Source: Empedobacter sedimenti
GTDB lineage: Bacteria; Bacteroidota; Bacteroidia; Flavobacteriales; Weeksellaceae
NCBI RefSeq assembly: GCF_030005555.1
Contig: NZ_JASCQG010000018.1
Coordinates: 1 to 42,649 of the forward strand
Direction: 5' to 3'
DNA: 42,649 nucleotides
Position numbers and translations under genes: made by a program
Shown here: positions 34,712-42,554 of the stretch, in pieces
Numbering within the stretch: position 1 is the first letter of the stretch
Layout of the letters: the number at the start of each line of letters is the position of its first letter
The notes under the pieces: generated by a model
Databases searched by the model: none
What the model was told of the DNA's origin: nothing
Seen by the model: the letters and a program-made list of their open reading frames with translations, nothing else

Positions 34712-35416
34712 TTATTCTTGATTTTTTGACTGAATTTTTAGCTTCAAAGCTTCTAATTCATTCTGAATCAAATCTCCTTTCAAAGTATCATTAATTTCAT
34801 CATCAGCCGTTTTTGAATTATCCGCTAAACTTCCGTAAGCTTGCGCAAGCGCTTCGTCTTCTTCTACTTTGGCTTTCATGCGTTCTAACATACTAATGGT
34901 GCTATTCGCATCAATTTTTGCCATTTGTTTGTTCACTTGTTTTGTGGCATCAGCAACTTTTACACGCGCTTTTAATGTTGTTAATTCATTTTCCCATTTA
35001 TTAATGTTGAATTTTAGAACTTCGACATTTTTATGGACTTCATTTGCAGATTTTTCATGAATAATTACTTGATTTTCTAATTCAGTAATTTCTTCTAACA
35101 ATTGATTCTTTAAGCCCAAAGCTTCTTTCGCTAAACTTTCGGCTTGTTCAACTGTAATTTCACTTCGCCCAGCTTTTTCTAACAAAAGAATTGCTTTTCG
35201 TTCGTAATCTGCCGCTTCTTCTTTCTTTTTGTCTACGCTATTTTGCGAACGAATTGCCATCGCTTTTACTTTTGCATAAGCTTCTAATGATTGATTAAGA
35301 TCATCGCGCATTTCGCGAATTCCTTGTTCAGTCATTTTAATTGGGTCTTCCATTTTTTCGACAACCGAATGTATTTCCGCTTGTCCAATTCTAAAAATAC
35401 GTTTGAAAATATTCAT
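34712..35416 (-). CDS. pspA: PspA/IM30 (ESCRT-III superfamily) protein
   Basis: This 234-aa, almost entirely helical coiled-coil protein is of the PspA/Vipp1 family. The N-terminal amphipathic helix MNIFKRIFRIGQAEIHSVVEKMEDP is the membrane-binding helix of the family. It continues with KMTEQGIREMRDDLNQSLEAYAKVKAMAIRSQNSVDKKKEEAADYERKAILLLEKAG and the conserved LEELKIKxxKWEN-like hinge (FNINKWENELTTLKARVKVADA). Family members polymerise on damaged membranes and are structurally homologous to ESCRT-III. There is no pspF or pspBC nearby; regulation probably comes from the divergent XRE gene. Confidence 0.92.
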   Translation of the reverse strand: MNIFKRIFRIGQAEIHSVVEKMEDPIKMTEQGIREMRDDLNQSLEAYAKVKAMAIRSQNSVDKKKEEAADYERKAILLLEKAGRSEITVEQAESLAKEALGLKNQLLEEITELENQVIIHEKSANEVHKNVEVLKFNINKWENELTTLKARVKVADATKQVNKQMAKIDANSTISMLERMKAKVEEDEALAQAYGSLADNSKTADDEINDTLKGDLIQNELEALKLKIQSKNQE

Positions 35417-35428
35417 AGTGATATTGTT

Positions 35429-35821
35429 TTATTGTTTAGAAAATTCGATTAATTGAGCAGAATATTCGCTCATCAATAAGCTCAAAGAGTTTAACGTTGC
35501 TTCAAATTCGTTTTGATCAAGATTCGCAATTTGAAGTGTGTAACGATAAATAACTTTGTTTCCGTCTTCTGTTATTGCAAAAGCACCATGAATGATATCG
35601 CGATTTTTCATCAACAAAGCTTTTAGCATTTCCAGATTATCATTTGTAATTGTAAATAAATACAACTCGAAAATGATAACAGGTGGTGCAATTCCTACAA
35701 TCAGATTTTGAACACCATCCAATAAATTTTCAATCATAAAAACACCTTCTTTTTCGTCTTTGTAACTGATGGTGTAATTGATGTTTTGAATAAAATTTTC
35801 AATCTTAGAAAAATAATTCAT
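35429..35821 (-). CDS. YbjN/Tir-chaperone-like small protein, first gene of the operon
   Basis: This 130-aa cytosolic protein has alternating helices and strands of the secretion-chaperone/YbjN type: an N-terminal helix (MNYFSKIENFIQNI), DEKEGVFMIENLLDGVQNLIVGIAPPVIIFELYLF, NLEMLKALLMKNRDIIHGAFAI and a C-terminal helix. In related operons such a protein (E. coli YjfI or proteins named molecular chaperone Tir) precedes pspA. The fold suggests binding to PspA or the ATPase (inference). I use the ATG at 35821; the longer frame would begin with TTG and read through the regulatory repeat. Twelve bases separate it from pspA. Confidence 0.75.
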   Translation of the reverse strand: MNYFSKIENFIQNINYTISYKDEKEGVFMIENLLDGVQNLIVGIAPPVIIFELYLFTITNDNLEMLKALLMKNRDIIHGAFAITEDGNKVIYRYTLQIANLDQNEFEATLNSLSLLMSEYSAQLIEFSKQ

Positions 35822-35869
35822 TTTGTTGTTATTAGTGTTTTTTGTAATTTGTTTCCATAAAATTAAACA

Positions 35870-35892
35870 ATTTGCTAAAATAATTAGCAAAT
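35870..35892. promoter_or_regulatory. Perfect inverted repeat in the divergent xre/psp-like promoter region
   Basis: ATTTGCTAA (35870-35878), five spacer bases and TTAGCAAAT (35884-35892) form an exact inverted repeat. On the minus strand it overlaps a possible -33 TTTG, with TAATTTTA (one mismatch to TAnnTTTG) 22 bases further on. It is the natural operator candidate for the XRE protein encoded 23 bases away. Confidence 0.6.
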
Positions 35893-35914
35893 AAAAATGT
35901 TAAAATTTTAAATA

Positions 35915-36574
35915 ATGACAAAAATAGGTGAAAATATAAAGAAATTAAGACAGGTTAAGAACTTAACTCAACAGGCTTTTGCTGATTTGTTTGAAGTTAG
36001 TAGAGGAAATATTTCATCTTACGAAGAAAAACGTGCAGAACCAAAAATTGAAACGATTTCTCAAATTGCTAAATATTTTAGCATTCCAATAAGTCATTTG
36101 ATCGAAAAAAACTTAACAGTTAACGAAATATTACACTTTGATAACTATTTTGAGGAAGCTGATATGTTGCGAAATGTTAAAAATTTGAGCGCGATTCCTT
36201 TTTTATCTCGAGAAGTTATTCAAGCAAAAAAAGAGTTGTTTTCGAACTTAGAAAATTATCCTTCAATCTATTTTCCGATTTATAATTCGCATCAATTTAT
36301 TGCGTTAGAATATTCTTCGAGTATCGCTTCACCTATCGATTTTACAGAAGAAGAGTCGTCTATTTTATTTTTTGAGCATTTGGAAGTGGAAAATTTACAT
36401 TTGGTTAATGATAAATTTGGTTTGTATTTGAATGATGATGAAATTTTTGTCGGAAAATTTATTCAACGCGAAAATCAGTTGATTTTGGAATTAAATCAAT
36501 GGAAACAAATTATTTTTGATGTTGAAAATATTCAGCATTTTTATCAGTTTTATGCTGTTTATAAGAAGGTTTAG
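35915..36574 (+). CDS. XRE-family transcriptional regulator
   Basis: This 219-aa regulator has an N-terminal lambda-repressor-type helix-turn-helix (about 3-65, IGENIKKLRQVKNLTQQAFADLFEVSRGNISSYEEKRAEPKIETISQIAKYF). The strand-rich C-terminal domain (about 95-215) includes YPSIYFPIYNSHQFIALEYSS and FGLYLNDDEIFVGKFIQREN. This recalls the LexA/S24-like sensory domain, but I see no clear Ser-Lys dyad, so self-cleavage is unlikely. It is transcribed away from the PspA–flotillin–ATPase operon with a perfect inverted repeat in the gap, so it probably controls that operon and itself. Confidence 0.88.
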   Translation: MTKIGENIKKLRQVKNLTQQAFADLFEVSRGNISSYEEKRAEPKIETISQIAKYFSIPISHLIEKNLTVNEILHFDNYFEEADMLRNVKNLSAIPFLSREVIQAKKELFSNLENYPSIYFPIYNSHQFIALEYSSSIASPIDFTEEESSILFFEHLEVENLHLVNDKFGLYLNDDEIFVGKFIQRENQLILELNQWKQIIFDVENIQHFYQFYAVYKKV

Positions 36575-36604
36575 CTAGAATAGAGGATTGATTATGGTGT
36601 GTTT

Positions 36605-37171
36605 TTATTTTGTTTTTAAAGTAACTAATCGCATTTTAAAATCAATAAAATCTACTGTTTTGTTTCCATCTTGGTCATAAGATATAAGAGTCTCACCAGC
36701 TTGTTGATAATTATAATTTTTAGGCAATCCGAACTTTTGAATTAAATTATCGTATTTTAAATATTCTTTTGGTCTGGAATTATAAAAAGTCAATGCAGAT
36801 TTAATGTCATATAATAAGGTATCTGAAATTTCATGTAATTGTCCATTTTTAAAAATTAATCGTTCTTCATAGAGGCACGAACAGTATTTGTCCTTTCCAA
36901 CGGAAAAGCTAAAATCACTTGGACAATCATTGATTTCTTTAGAAGATTTTAATTTTTCCAAACGATTAATAATTGAATTAAATTCGTTCTCATTAATTAA
37001 AACAATTTCAGAATCTTTATTATAATACCCATTGTTTTCTTGACATTCAGGAGGTATATTATAATCTACGTAATTAGGAGGAAAAGACGCAATAATATCA
37101 TTGATTTCTTTTTGTTCATTGCAAGAGAAAAAATAGAAAAGACTTAATAATCCAATAATAAAATACTTCAT
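36605..37171 (-). CDS. Hypothetical lipoprotein, 188 aa
   Basis: I do not recognise this protein. MKYFIIGLLSLFYFFSCNEQ is a lipoprotein signal (Cys17). The mature protein has a further three cysteines that may pair (PPECQENNGYY; INDCPSDF; KYCSCLYEERL contains two more) and a C-terminal segment, AGETLISYDQDGNKTVDFIDFKMRLVTLK. It is probably an envelope lipoprotein. It starts 10 bases after the stop of the upstream acetyltransferase gene on the same strand, so they may be co-transcribed. Confidence 0.7.
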   Translation of the reverse strand: MKYFIIGLLSLFYFFSCNEQKEINDIIASFPPNYVDYNIPPECQENNGYYNKDSEIVLINENEFNSIINRLEKLKSSKEINDCPSDFSFSVGKDKYCSCLYEERLIFKNGQLHEISDTLLYDIKSALTFYNSRPKEYLKYDNLIQKFGLPKNYNYQQAGETLISYDQDGNKTVDFIDFKMRLVTLKTK

Positions 37172-37181
37172 AATTAAGATT

Positions 37182-38390
37182 TTAAACTTTAATATAAATC
37201 TTCTTTTTGTCTAATAAATAAGCTAGCCACCAAAAGAAAGCTAAGAAAATTAGCGAATAAATAAATGAACCAATTTCTGGAATTCCAGGAATTTTTGCAC
37301 AAACATTTTCGTAGAACCAACCCAATGGTGAAATGAATTTGATTTCGCCTTTATCATTTAAACCAGCTTCAATTCTGATTAAACCTAATAATCGAGGTAA
37401 TAATCCGCTCAAAACAAAGATGAATAAAGGATTTTTTCCGAAAACATCAAAGAATTTCATGAAGCTATTTTTGATTCCTAAAATTTCAATAAACCAAATC
37501 ATTGCGCCAATTGTCAAGATCGCTAAACCAGTTGTGTTGAAAACATAAGAGCTGCTCCAAATCTTTTTATTGTATGGAAAGTCCCATTGCCAAACGTAAC
37601 CAATTGTCAACGCAATTGTTCCTAAAACAAATAAACCAGCTAACATTTTATATTGCGGATTGTCAGTTTTTGGTAACGGACGATTCAACCAATTGATATT
37701 CCCTTGTTTCTGAATATAATCACCAACCAAATACCCAAATAAAACTTGTGGAATGGTAGAAATTGTACTGAAAATTCCTTCTGGGTCAAATGGAACGCCT
37801 TCTCCTTTGTAAATATGTGCTAAACCAAGCAATTGATTATCTATTTTAGTTCCGATAAAACCTTCTAACGAATAAGGATCAGAAGTTCCAAGTCCGAAAG
37901 TTAAAACCCAATAAAATAAAAGAATCGCACAACTTATCAATAAAACTTGTTTTTGTTTAAAATAAAAAGCAATCACAGAAGCAAAAAAATAAGCAATTGC
38001 AATTCGTTGTAAAACGCCCATAATTCGGATTCCGCTTTCTTCTGAATCTTTCCATGCTTTGAAAATAAGTTCATTGTTATCCCACTTAAAAAATGGCCAC
38101 CAATTGATGAATAATCCAATTCCGAAAATTAGAATTGTTCGTTTTATTACTTTTTGCCAAAAAATCTGTTGAGGTTGTTTTTGCAATTTAGGAATTACAA
38201 AAGCCATTGCATTTCCTACTGCGAATAAAAAGAAAGGAAAAACCAAGTCTGTAGGCGTACATCCGTGCCAGCTTGCATGTTTCAAAGGTGCGAACATAGC
38301 TGACCAATTGCCAGGATTATTGACTAAAATCATCAACGCAACAGTTGCGCCACGAAAAACGTCTAAGGAGTAATAACGAGCTGCTTTCAT
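37182..38390 (-). CDS. HGSNAT/NagX-like membrane acetyltransferase (DUF5009)
   Basis: This 402-aa inner-membrane protein has ten or eleven helices. It resembles heparan-α-glucosaminide N-acetyltransferase and bacterial NagX (COG4299). The N-terminus YYSLDVFRGATVALMILVNNPG contains the family SLDxFRG motif, followed by HASWHGCTPTDLVFPFFLFAVGNAM, where the conserved His-Gly-x-T-x-x-D-L-x-F-P-F-F lies, and RIMGVLQRIAIAYFFAS. The family moves acetyl groups across the membrane to amino sugars, or serves in sugar-amine recycling. No amino-sugar genes are adjacent, so the substrate remains open. Confidence 0.92.
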   Translation of the reverse strand: MKAARYYSLDVFRGATVALMILVNNPGNWSAMFAPLKHASWHGCTPTDLVFPFFLFAVGNAMAFVIPKLQKQPQQIFWQKVIKRTILIFGIGLFINWWPFFKWDNNELIFKAWKDSEESGIRIMGVLQRIAIAYFFASVIAFYFKQKQVLLISCAILLFYWVLTFGLGTSDPYSLEGFIGTKIDNQLLGLAHIYKGEGVPFDPEGIFSTISTIPQVLFGYLVGDYIQKQGNINWLNRPLPKTDNPQYKMLAGLFVLGTIALTIGYVWQWDFPYNKKIWSSSYVFNTTGLAILTIGAMIWFIEILGIKNSFMKFFDVFGKNPLFIFVLSGLLPRLLGLIRIEAGLNDKGEIKFISPLGWFYENVCAKIPGIPEIGSFIYSLIFLAFFWWLAYLLDKKKIYIKV

Positions 38391-38498
38391 CTTTTTTGTG
38401 TTAATGTTTTAAAGATATAGATTTTTTGAAATTTTTAGTAAAAAGCTTTCGTCTTTTATCCTTTAATAATTCTTACCTTTAATTGACATAAATAAACA

Positions 38499-39896
38499 AT
38501 GAATAAAATGAGAACGGAGTCTGATTTATTAGGAGAATTACAAATTCCTGAAACGGCTTATTATGGTGTGCAAACGCAGCGCGCTATTAATAATTTCAAA
38601 ATTTCGACGAATTATTTGTCACATTATCCCGAATTTGTAAAAGCGCTTGGTGTGGTGAAATTAGGTGCTGCACAAGCAAATCATGAATTAGGAATATTAT
38701 CGAAGGAGTTATTTGAGGCAATTTCTTTTGCGTCGAATGAATTGATAAATGGTAAATATTTAGATCAATTTCCGATTGATATGATTCAAGGTGGAGCAGG
38801 AACTTCGACTAATATGAATGCGAACGAAGTAATTGCCAATATTGCTTTGGAACATTTGGGGAAACAGAAAGGAGATTATCAATTTTGTTCGCCAAATGAT
38901 CATGTCAACCTTTCTCAGTCTACAAATGATGCATATCCATCAGCTTTGAAATTGGCTTTGTTTGATATGAACAAACCGTTGGTTGAAGCGTTAACAAACT
39001 TATATTTAGCCTTTGATAAAAAAGCAAAAGAGTTTGAGAATGTAATCAAAATGGGGCGTACGCAATTACAAGATGCGGTTCCAATGACGCTTGGACAAGA
39101 GTTTGAAGGTTTTGCGAATACATTACACAAAGAAGTTGATAATTTGAATAGAATTGCTGCCGAATTATTGGTGATTAATATGGGTGCAACTGCAATTGGA
39201 ACTGGATTGAATGCTGTTCCAGGTTATGCGCAATTGTGCACAACTAAAATCGCAACAATTTTGAATGAAGATGTTGTTTTGGCAGATAATTTAGTGGAAG
39301 CAACTTCGGATACGAGTTCGTTTGTGGATTATTCTTCTGCGTTGAAACGTCTTTGTGTGAAGTTGTCAAAAATTTGTAATGATTTACGTTTGTTGACTTC
39401 AGGTCCGAGAACAGGTTTGTTTGAGATTAATTTACCTCCAAAACAACCAGGGTCTTCGATTATGCCAGGGAAAGTGAATCCAGTAATTCCGGAAGTTGTC
39501 AATCAAGTTTGTTTTAAAGTGATTGGAAATGATTTGTCAATTACAATGGCTGCAGAAGCGGGACAATTACAGTTAAACGTAATGGAACCTGTAATTGGTT
39601 TCTCGATTATGGAATCTATTCAATATTTAACAAATGCGATGAATACGTTACGTGTTGAATGTGTAGACGGAATTACAGCGAATGCAGAGCATTTAAAAAA
39701 TGAAGTTCAGAATAGTATTGGAATTGTGACGGCGCTAAATCCGTATATTGGTTATAAAGCAAGTACAAAAATTGCGAAAGAAGCTTTAGAAACGGGTGGA
39801 AGTGTTTATCAATTAGTTTTAGATCATGGTTTATTGTCGAAAGAACGTTTGGACGAAATCCTTGATCCTAAAAATATGCTTGGACCACATATTTAA
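38499..39896 (+). CDS. aspA: Aspartate ammonia-lyase
   Basis: This enzyme reversibly deaminates L-aspartate to fumarate and ammonia (cytosolic homotetramer of the fumarase/aspartase superfamily). The 465 aa keep the three conserved regions: GTSTNMNANEV (101-111), TGLNAVPGY (235-243) and the flexible SS loop GSSIMPGKVNP (318-328) with the catalytic serine. AYYGVQTQRA, KMGRTQLQDAVPMTLGQEF (184-202) and DTSSFV are more like aspartase than fumarase C. E. coli AspA has MPAKVNP where this has MPGKVNP. Either Met1 or Met4 may be the start. TACCTTTA (38474-38481), one mismatch from the -7 consensus, lies 17 bases before the ATG. Confidence 0.93.
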   Translation: MNKMRTESDLLGELQIPETAYYGVQTQRAINNFKISTNYLSHYPEFVKALGVVKLGAAQANHELGILSKELFEAISFASNELINGKYLDQFPIDMIQGGAGTSTNMNANEVIANIALEHLGKQKGDYQFCSPNDHVNLSQSTNDAYPSALKLALFDMNKPLVEALTNLYLAFDKKAKEFENVIKMGRTQLQDAVPMTLGQEFEGFANTLHKEVDNLNRIAAELLVINMGATAIGTGLNAVPGYAQLCTTKIATILNEDVVLADNLVEATSDTSSFVDYSSALKRLCVKLSKICNDLRLLTSGPRTGLFEINLPPKQPGSSIMPGKVNPVIPEVVNQVCFKVIGNDLSITMAAEAGQLQLNVMEPVIGFSIMESIQYLTNAMNTLRVECVDGITANAEHLKNEVQNSIGIVTALNPYIGYKASTKIAKEALETGGSVYQLVLDHGLLSKERLDEILDPKNMLGPHI

Positions 39897-39928
39897 AGTG
39901 CATAATGAAAAAAGAAAAATGATATAGC

Positions 39929-39980
39929 AAAAAATTATGAGTAATGAGTTCAGAGAAAACTTAGAACTTATTACTCATAA
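39929..39980 (-). terminator. Long inverted repeat/terminator built from 7-bp units
   Basis: A 17-base arm, TTATGAGTAATGAGTTC (39935-39951), pairs with GAACTTATTACTCATAA (39964-39980) with one G·U across a 12-base loop. On the minus strand it ends in TTTTTT (39934-39929), so it terminates the helicase gene. The right arm and the bases after it consist of 7-bp units (ACTTATT, ACTCATA, ACTTAAA, ACTTATT) related to the window-start array. Confidence 0.8.
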
Positions 39981-39993
39981 CTTAAAACTTATT

Positions 39994-41136
39994 TTAGAAT
40001 CCGTGCAAATTCACCTCATCAGTTGGAAGTAAATCAACTTTTTTACCCATTTTTTTCTGAATGATTTTGAAATGATGCAAATCTTCTTCTGTAATCAAAC
40101 TAATTGCTTTTCCGTTTGCATTCGCACGACCTGTACGCCCAATTCTGTGTACATAATCTAAAGGCGAACGAGGTAATTCGTAATTAATAACAGTTGGTAA
40201 ACCTTCGATATGGATTCCGCGTCCAATCAAATCTGTTGCAACCAAAACTTTAACATCACCTAGTTTAAAATCTTCCAAATTATCCATTCTCGCACCTTGG
40301 GATTTCTTACTATGAATCGCCATTGCAGAGATTTTATTCTTTTTTAATTTTTCGACCAAATTATCCGCAGTTCGTGTCGAAGAAACAAAAACCAATACTT
40401 GCTCTAAATTTTCAGATTTGATTAAATAACGTAAAAAAGGACCTTTTGTTTCTGCATCAACCTTGTAAGCAATTTGCTCGATTTGTTCTAAATCAATTTC
40501 TTGCTTTTTGATTTCAACAACAATTGGATTTATGTTTAATGTAGATTTTATTTCATCAATTTTATCATTTAAAGTGGCAGAAAAAAGAATCGATTGTTTC
40601 TTTTTCGGAACACTTTTCAGGATTCGATTCATTTCATCTCCAAATCCCATCTGAAACATTTTGTCCGCTTCATCAATCACCAAATATTGCAATTGATCTA
40701 ACGTAAATGCATTATGATCCATCAAATCCAATAATCGACCAGGCGTTGCAATTAGAATTTCTGTTCCATACAAATTTTTCATCTGTGGATTAATCGAAGT
40801 TCCTCCATAAACAGCTTGCGTTTGTACTTCACGACGTAAAGCAGATTGTAATCCTGCAAAAGTTTGCTCAATTTGAACTGCTAATTCACGTGTTGGAACT
40901 AAAATCAAGGCTTTTACAGCACGAGATTTTTCGTACGATTGATGCTGAATTTTTTGTAACAAAGGCGCAACAAAACACAACGTTTTTCCAGAACCAGTTT
41001 TTGCAATTCCCATCACATCTTTTCCTTTAAGAATAGATGGAATTGTTTCGGTCTGAATTTCAAAAGGTTTTAAAAATCCAAGTTTTGTAATTGCTTTTGA
41101 TAAATATGGTGATAATCCTAAATTTTCGAATGACAT
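39994..41136 (-). CDS. DEAD-box ATP-dependent RNA helicase
   Basis: This 380-aa core helicase of the RhlE/SrmB/CsdA group unwinds short RNA duplexes in ribosome assembly and mRNA decay. The Q motif region is GFLKPFEIQ (20-28). Motif I is AKTGSGKT (45-52), Ia PTRELA (81-86), II DEAD (155-158) and III SAT (186-188). Motif V is ATDLIGRGIHI (near 300) and VI HRIGRTGR (330-337). There is no long C-terminal RNA-binding tail, unlike DbpA or CsdA, so it is a minimal form. A TACCTTTG -7 element is found upstream, and the long hairpin at 39935-39980 ends it. Confidence 0.96.
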   Translation of the reverse strand: MSFENLGLSPYLSKAITKLGFLKPFEIQTETIPSILKGKDVMGIAKTGSGKTLCFVAPLLQKIQHQSYEKSRAVKALILVPTRELAVQIEQTFAGLQSALRREVQTQAVYGGTSINPQMKNLYGTEILIATPGRLLDLMDHNAFTLDQLQYLVIDEADKMFQMGFGDEMNRILKSVPKKKQSILFSATLNDKIDEIKSTLNINPIVVEIKKQEIDLEQIEQIAYKVDAETKGPFLRYLIKSENLEQVLVFVSSTRTADNLVEKLKKNKISAMAIHSKKSQGARMDNLEDFKLGDVKVLVATDLIGRGIHIEGLPTVINYELPRSPLDYVHRIGRTGRANANGKAISLITEEDLHHFKIIQKKMGKKVDLLPTDEVNLHGF

Positions 41137-41153
41137 AAATTGATATAAGACTG

Positions 41154-41161
41154 CAAAGGTA
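41154..41161 (-). promoter_or_regulatory. -7 promoter element of the helicase gene
   Basis: Read on the minus strand this is TACCTTTG, an exact TAnnTTTG match, 17 bases before the helicase ATG. No -33 TTG is seen at the right distance. Confidence 0.6.
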
Positions 41162-41345
41162 GAGATTAAATCTGAATGATATTTTATGAAAAATTGTTCG
41201 AATCATCATTTTTAATCATAATGAAAATGAAAGATTTACTTTCGATTCTGAAATATTTCCAAAAAAACATTTTATAATCGAATTTTAAAATGAAAATCAT
41301 AAATAAAAACAGAAATAATTTCGGTTTAAAACTTGTAAAAAAGCT
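41162..41345. other. Intergenic region, helicase / metZ
   Basis: This AT-rich divergent stretch shows no gene, no convincing hairpin and no SAM-riboswitch-like core that I can recognise, although it precedes a sulfur-metabolism gene. Confidence 0.5.
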
Positions 41346-41375
41346 TTTGACTTAATGAAACTATCGTTAACTTTG
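41346..41375 (+). promoter_or_regulatory. Promoter of metZ
   Basis: TTTG (41346-41349), an 18-base spacer and TAACTTTG (41368-41375) match the consensus. The -7 element ends six bases before the ATG at 41382, so the transcript should start at or within a base or two of the start codon. Confidence 0.75.
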
Positions 41376-41381
41376 ATTCTT

Positions 41382-42554
41382 ATGAAAAAAGATCAGTCTA
41401 AGATAATTCGTGAGCAAGCACCAAGATCAGCTACTCGCGAGCATTCGGTTCCATTATATTTAACATCAAGTTTTATTTTTGATAGCGCAGAACAAGGTCG
41501 CGCAATTTTTGCGGAAGAAGAGCAAGGGATGGTGTATTCGCGTTATGCAAATCCAAATACAACAGAGTTTATTAATCGTGTTTGTGCGTTAGAAAAAGCA
41601 GAAGCTGGATTGGCTTTTGCATCAGGAATGGCAGCGGTTTTTGCATCATTTGCATCATACATCAAAAGTGGAGATCATATTGTGTCGAGTCGTGCTATCT
41701 TTGGTTCTACGCATCAATTAATTACGCAATTGTTTCCGCGTTGGGGTGTAACTTATACTTATGTTGAAACGCCAAATATCGAAGATTGGGAAAAAGCAAT
41801 TCAACCAAATACGAAAATTGTTTTCTTAGAATCACCTTCAAATCCTGGATTAGAATTATTCGATTTAGAAGCTTTAGCAAAATTGAAAGAAAAACATCCA
41901 CATGTTATTTTTGCAATTGACAATTGTTTCGCAACGCCATATTTACAACAGCCTTTGCAATTTGGATTTGATTTATCGATACATTCTGCAACAAAATACA
42001 TGGACGGACAAGGTCGAGTTTTAGGTGGAGTCGTTGTTGGAAATGAGGAATTAATCAACGAAATGATGTTTTTTATTCGTCATACAGGACCAGCAATGTC
42101 TGCTTTTAATGCATGGACAATTTCTAAAAGTTTAGAAACTTTACCTCTTCGTATGGATCGTCATTGTGAAAATGCATTGGCTTTGGCAGAAGCGTTGGAA
42201 AATCATTCTGAAATTGAAGATGTTAAATATCCATTTTTACCATCGCATCCGCAATATGAGTTAGCAAAAAAACAGATGAAAGGCGGTGGCGGAATCGTTA
42301 CATTTGAGGTAAAAGGCGGAAAAGAGCGTGCTTTTGAATTTATTGATGCATTAGAAATGATTTTATATACATCTAATTTAGGAGATTCGAGATCGATTGC
42401 TACGCATCCTGCAACAACAACTCATGCAAAATTATCAGATGCAGAGCGTGCAGATTTAGGAATTATGCCGGGTTCTATTCGATTATCAGTCGGTTTAGAG
42501 GATAAAACAGATATTATCGAAGATATTTTGCAAGCATTAGAAAAAACGAAGTAA
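41382..42554 (+). CDS. metZ: O-succinylhomoserine sulfhydrylase-type PLP enzyme (MetZ family)
   Basis: This 390-aa pyridoxal-phosphate enzyme of the Cys/Met metabolism family condenses an activated homoserine with sulfide to give homocysteine, for methionine synthesis. The PLP lysine is K205 in SIHSATKYMDGQGR. Other landmarks are YSRYANPNT (52-60), FASGMAA (79-85), ESPSNP (150-155) and D180 under the pyridine ring. GDSRSIATHPATTTH near the C-terminus is the family substrate loop. Cystathionine γ-synthase or γ-lyase are alternatives; the YSRYANPNT and SATKYMDGQGR context favours MetZ. I start at 41382 because an upstream ATG (41355) lies between the -33 and -7 promoter boxes and so cannot be in the transcript. 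Confidence 0.88.
   Translation: MKKDQSKIIREQAPRSATREHSVPLYLTSSFIFDSAEQGRAIFAEEEQGMVYSRYANPNTTEFINRVCALEKAEAGLAFASGMAAVFASFASYIKSGDHIVSSRAIFGSTHQLITQLFPRWGVTYTYVETPNIEDWEKAIQPNTKIVFLESPSNPGLELFDLEALAKLKEKHPHVIFAIDNCFATPYLQQPLQFGFDLSIHSATKYMDGQGRVLGGVVVGNEELINEMMFFIRHTGPAMSAFNAWTISKSLETLPLRMDRHCENALALAEALENHSEIEDVKYPFLPSHPQYELAKKQMKGGGGIVTFEVKGGKERAFEFIDALEMILYTSNLGDSRSIATHPATTTHAKLSDAERADLGIMPGSIRLSVGLEDKTDIIEDILQALEKTK

Noticed and set aside
41162-41345. SAM riboswitch upstream of metZ
   Set aside because: Considered because sulfur genes in Bacteroidota can carry SAM riboswitches, but no conserved core is visible and the promoter sits directly on the start codon, leaving no leader RNA.
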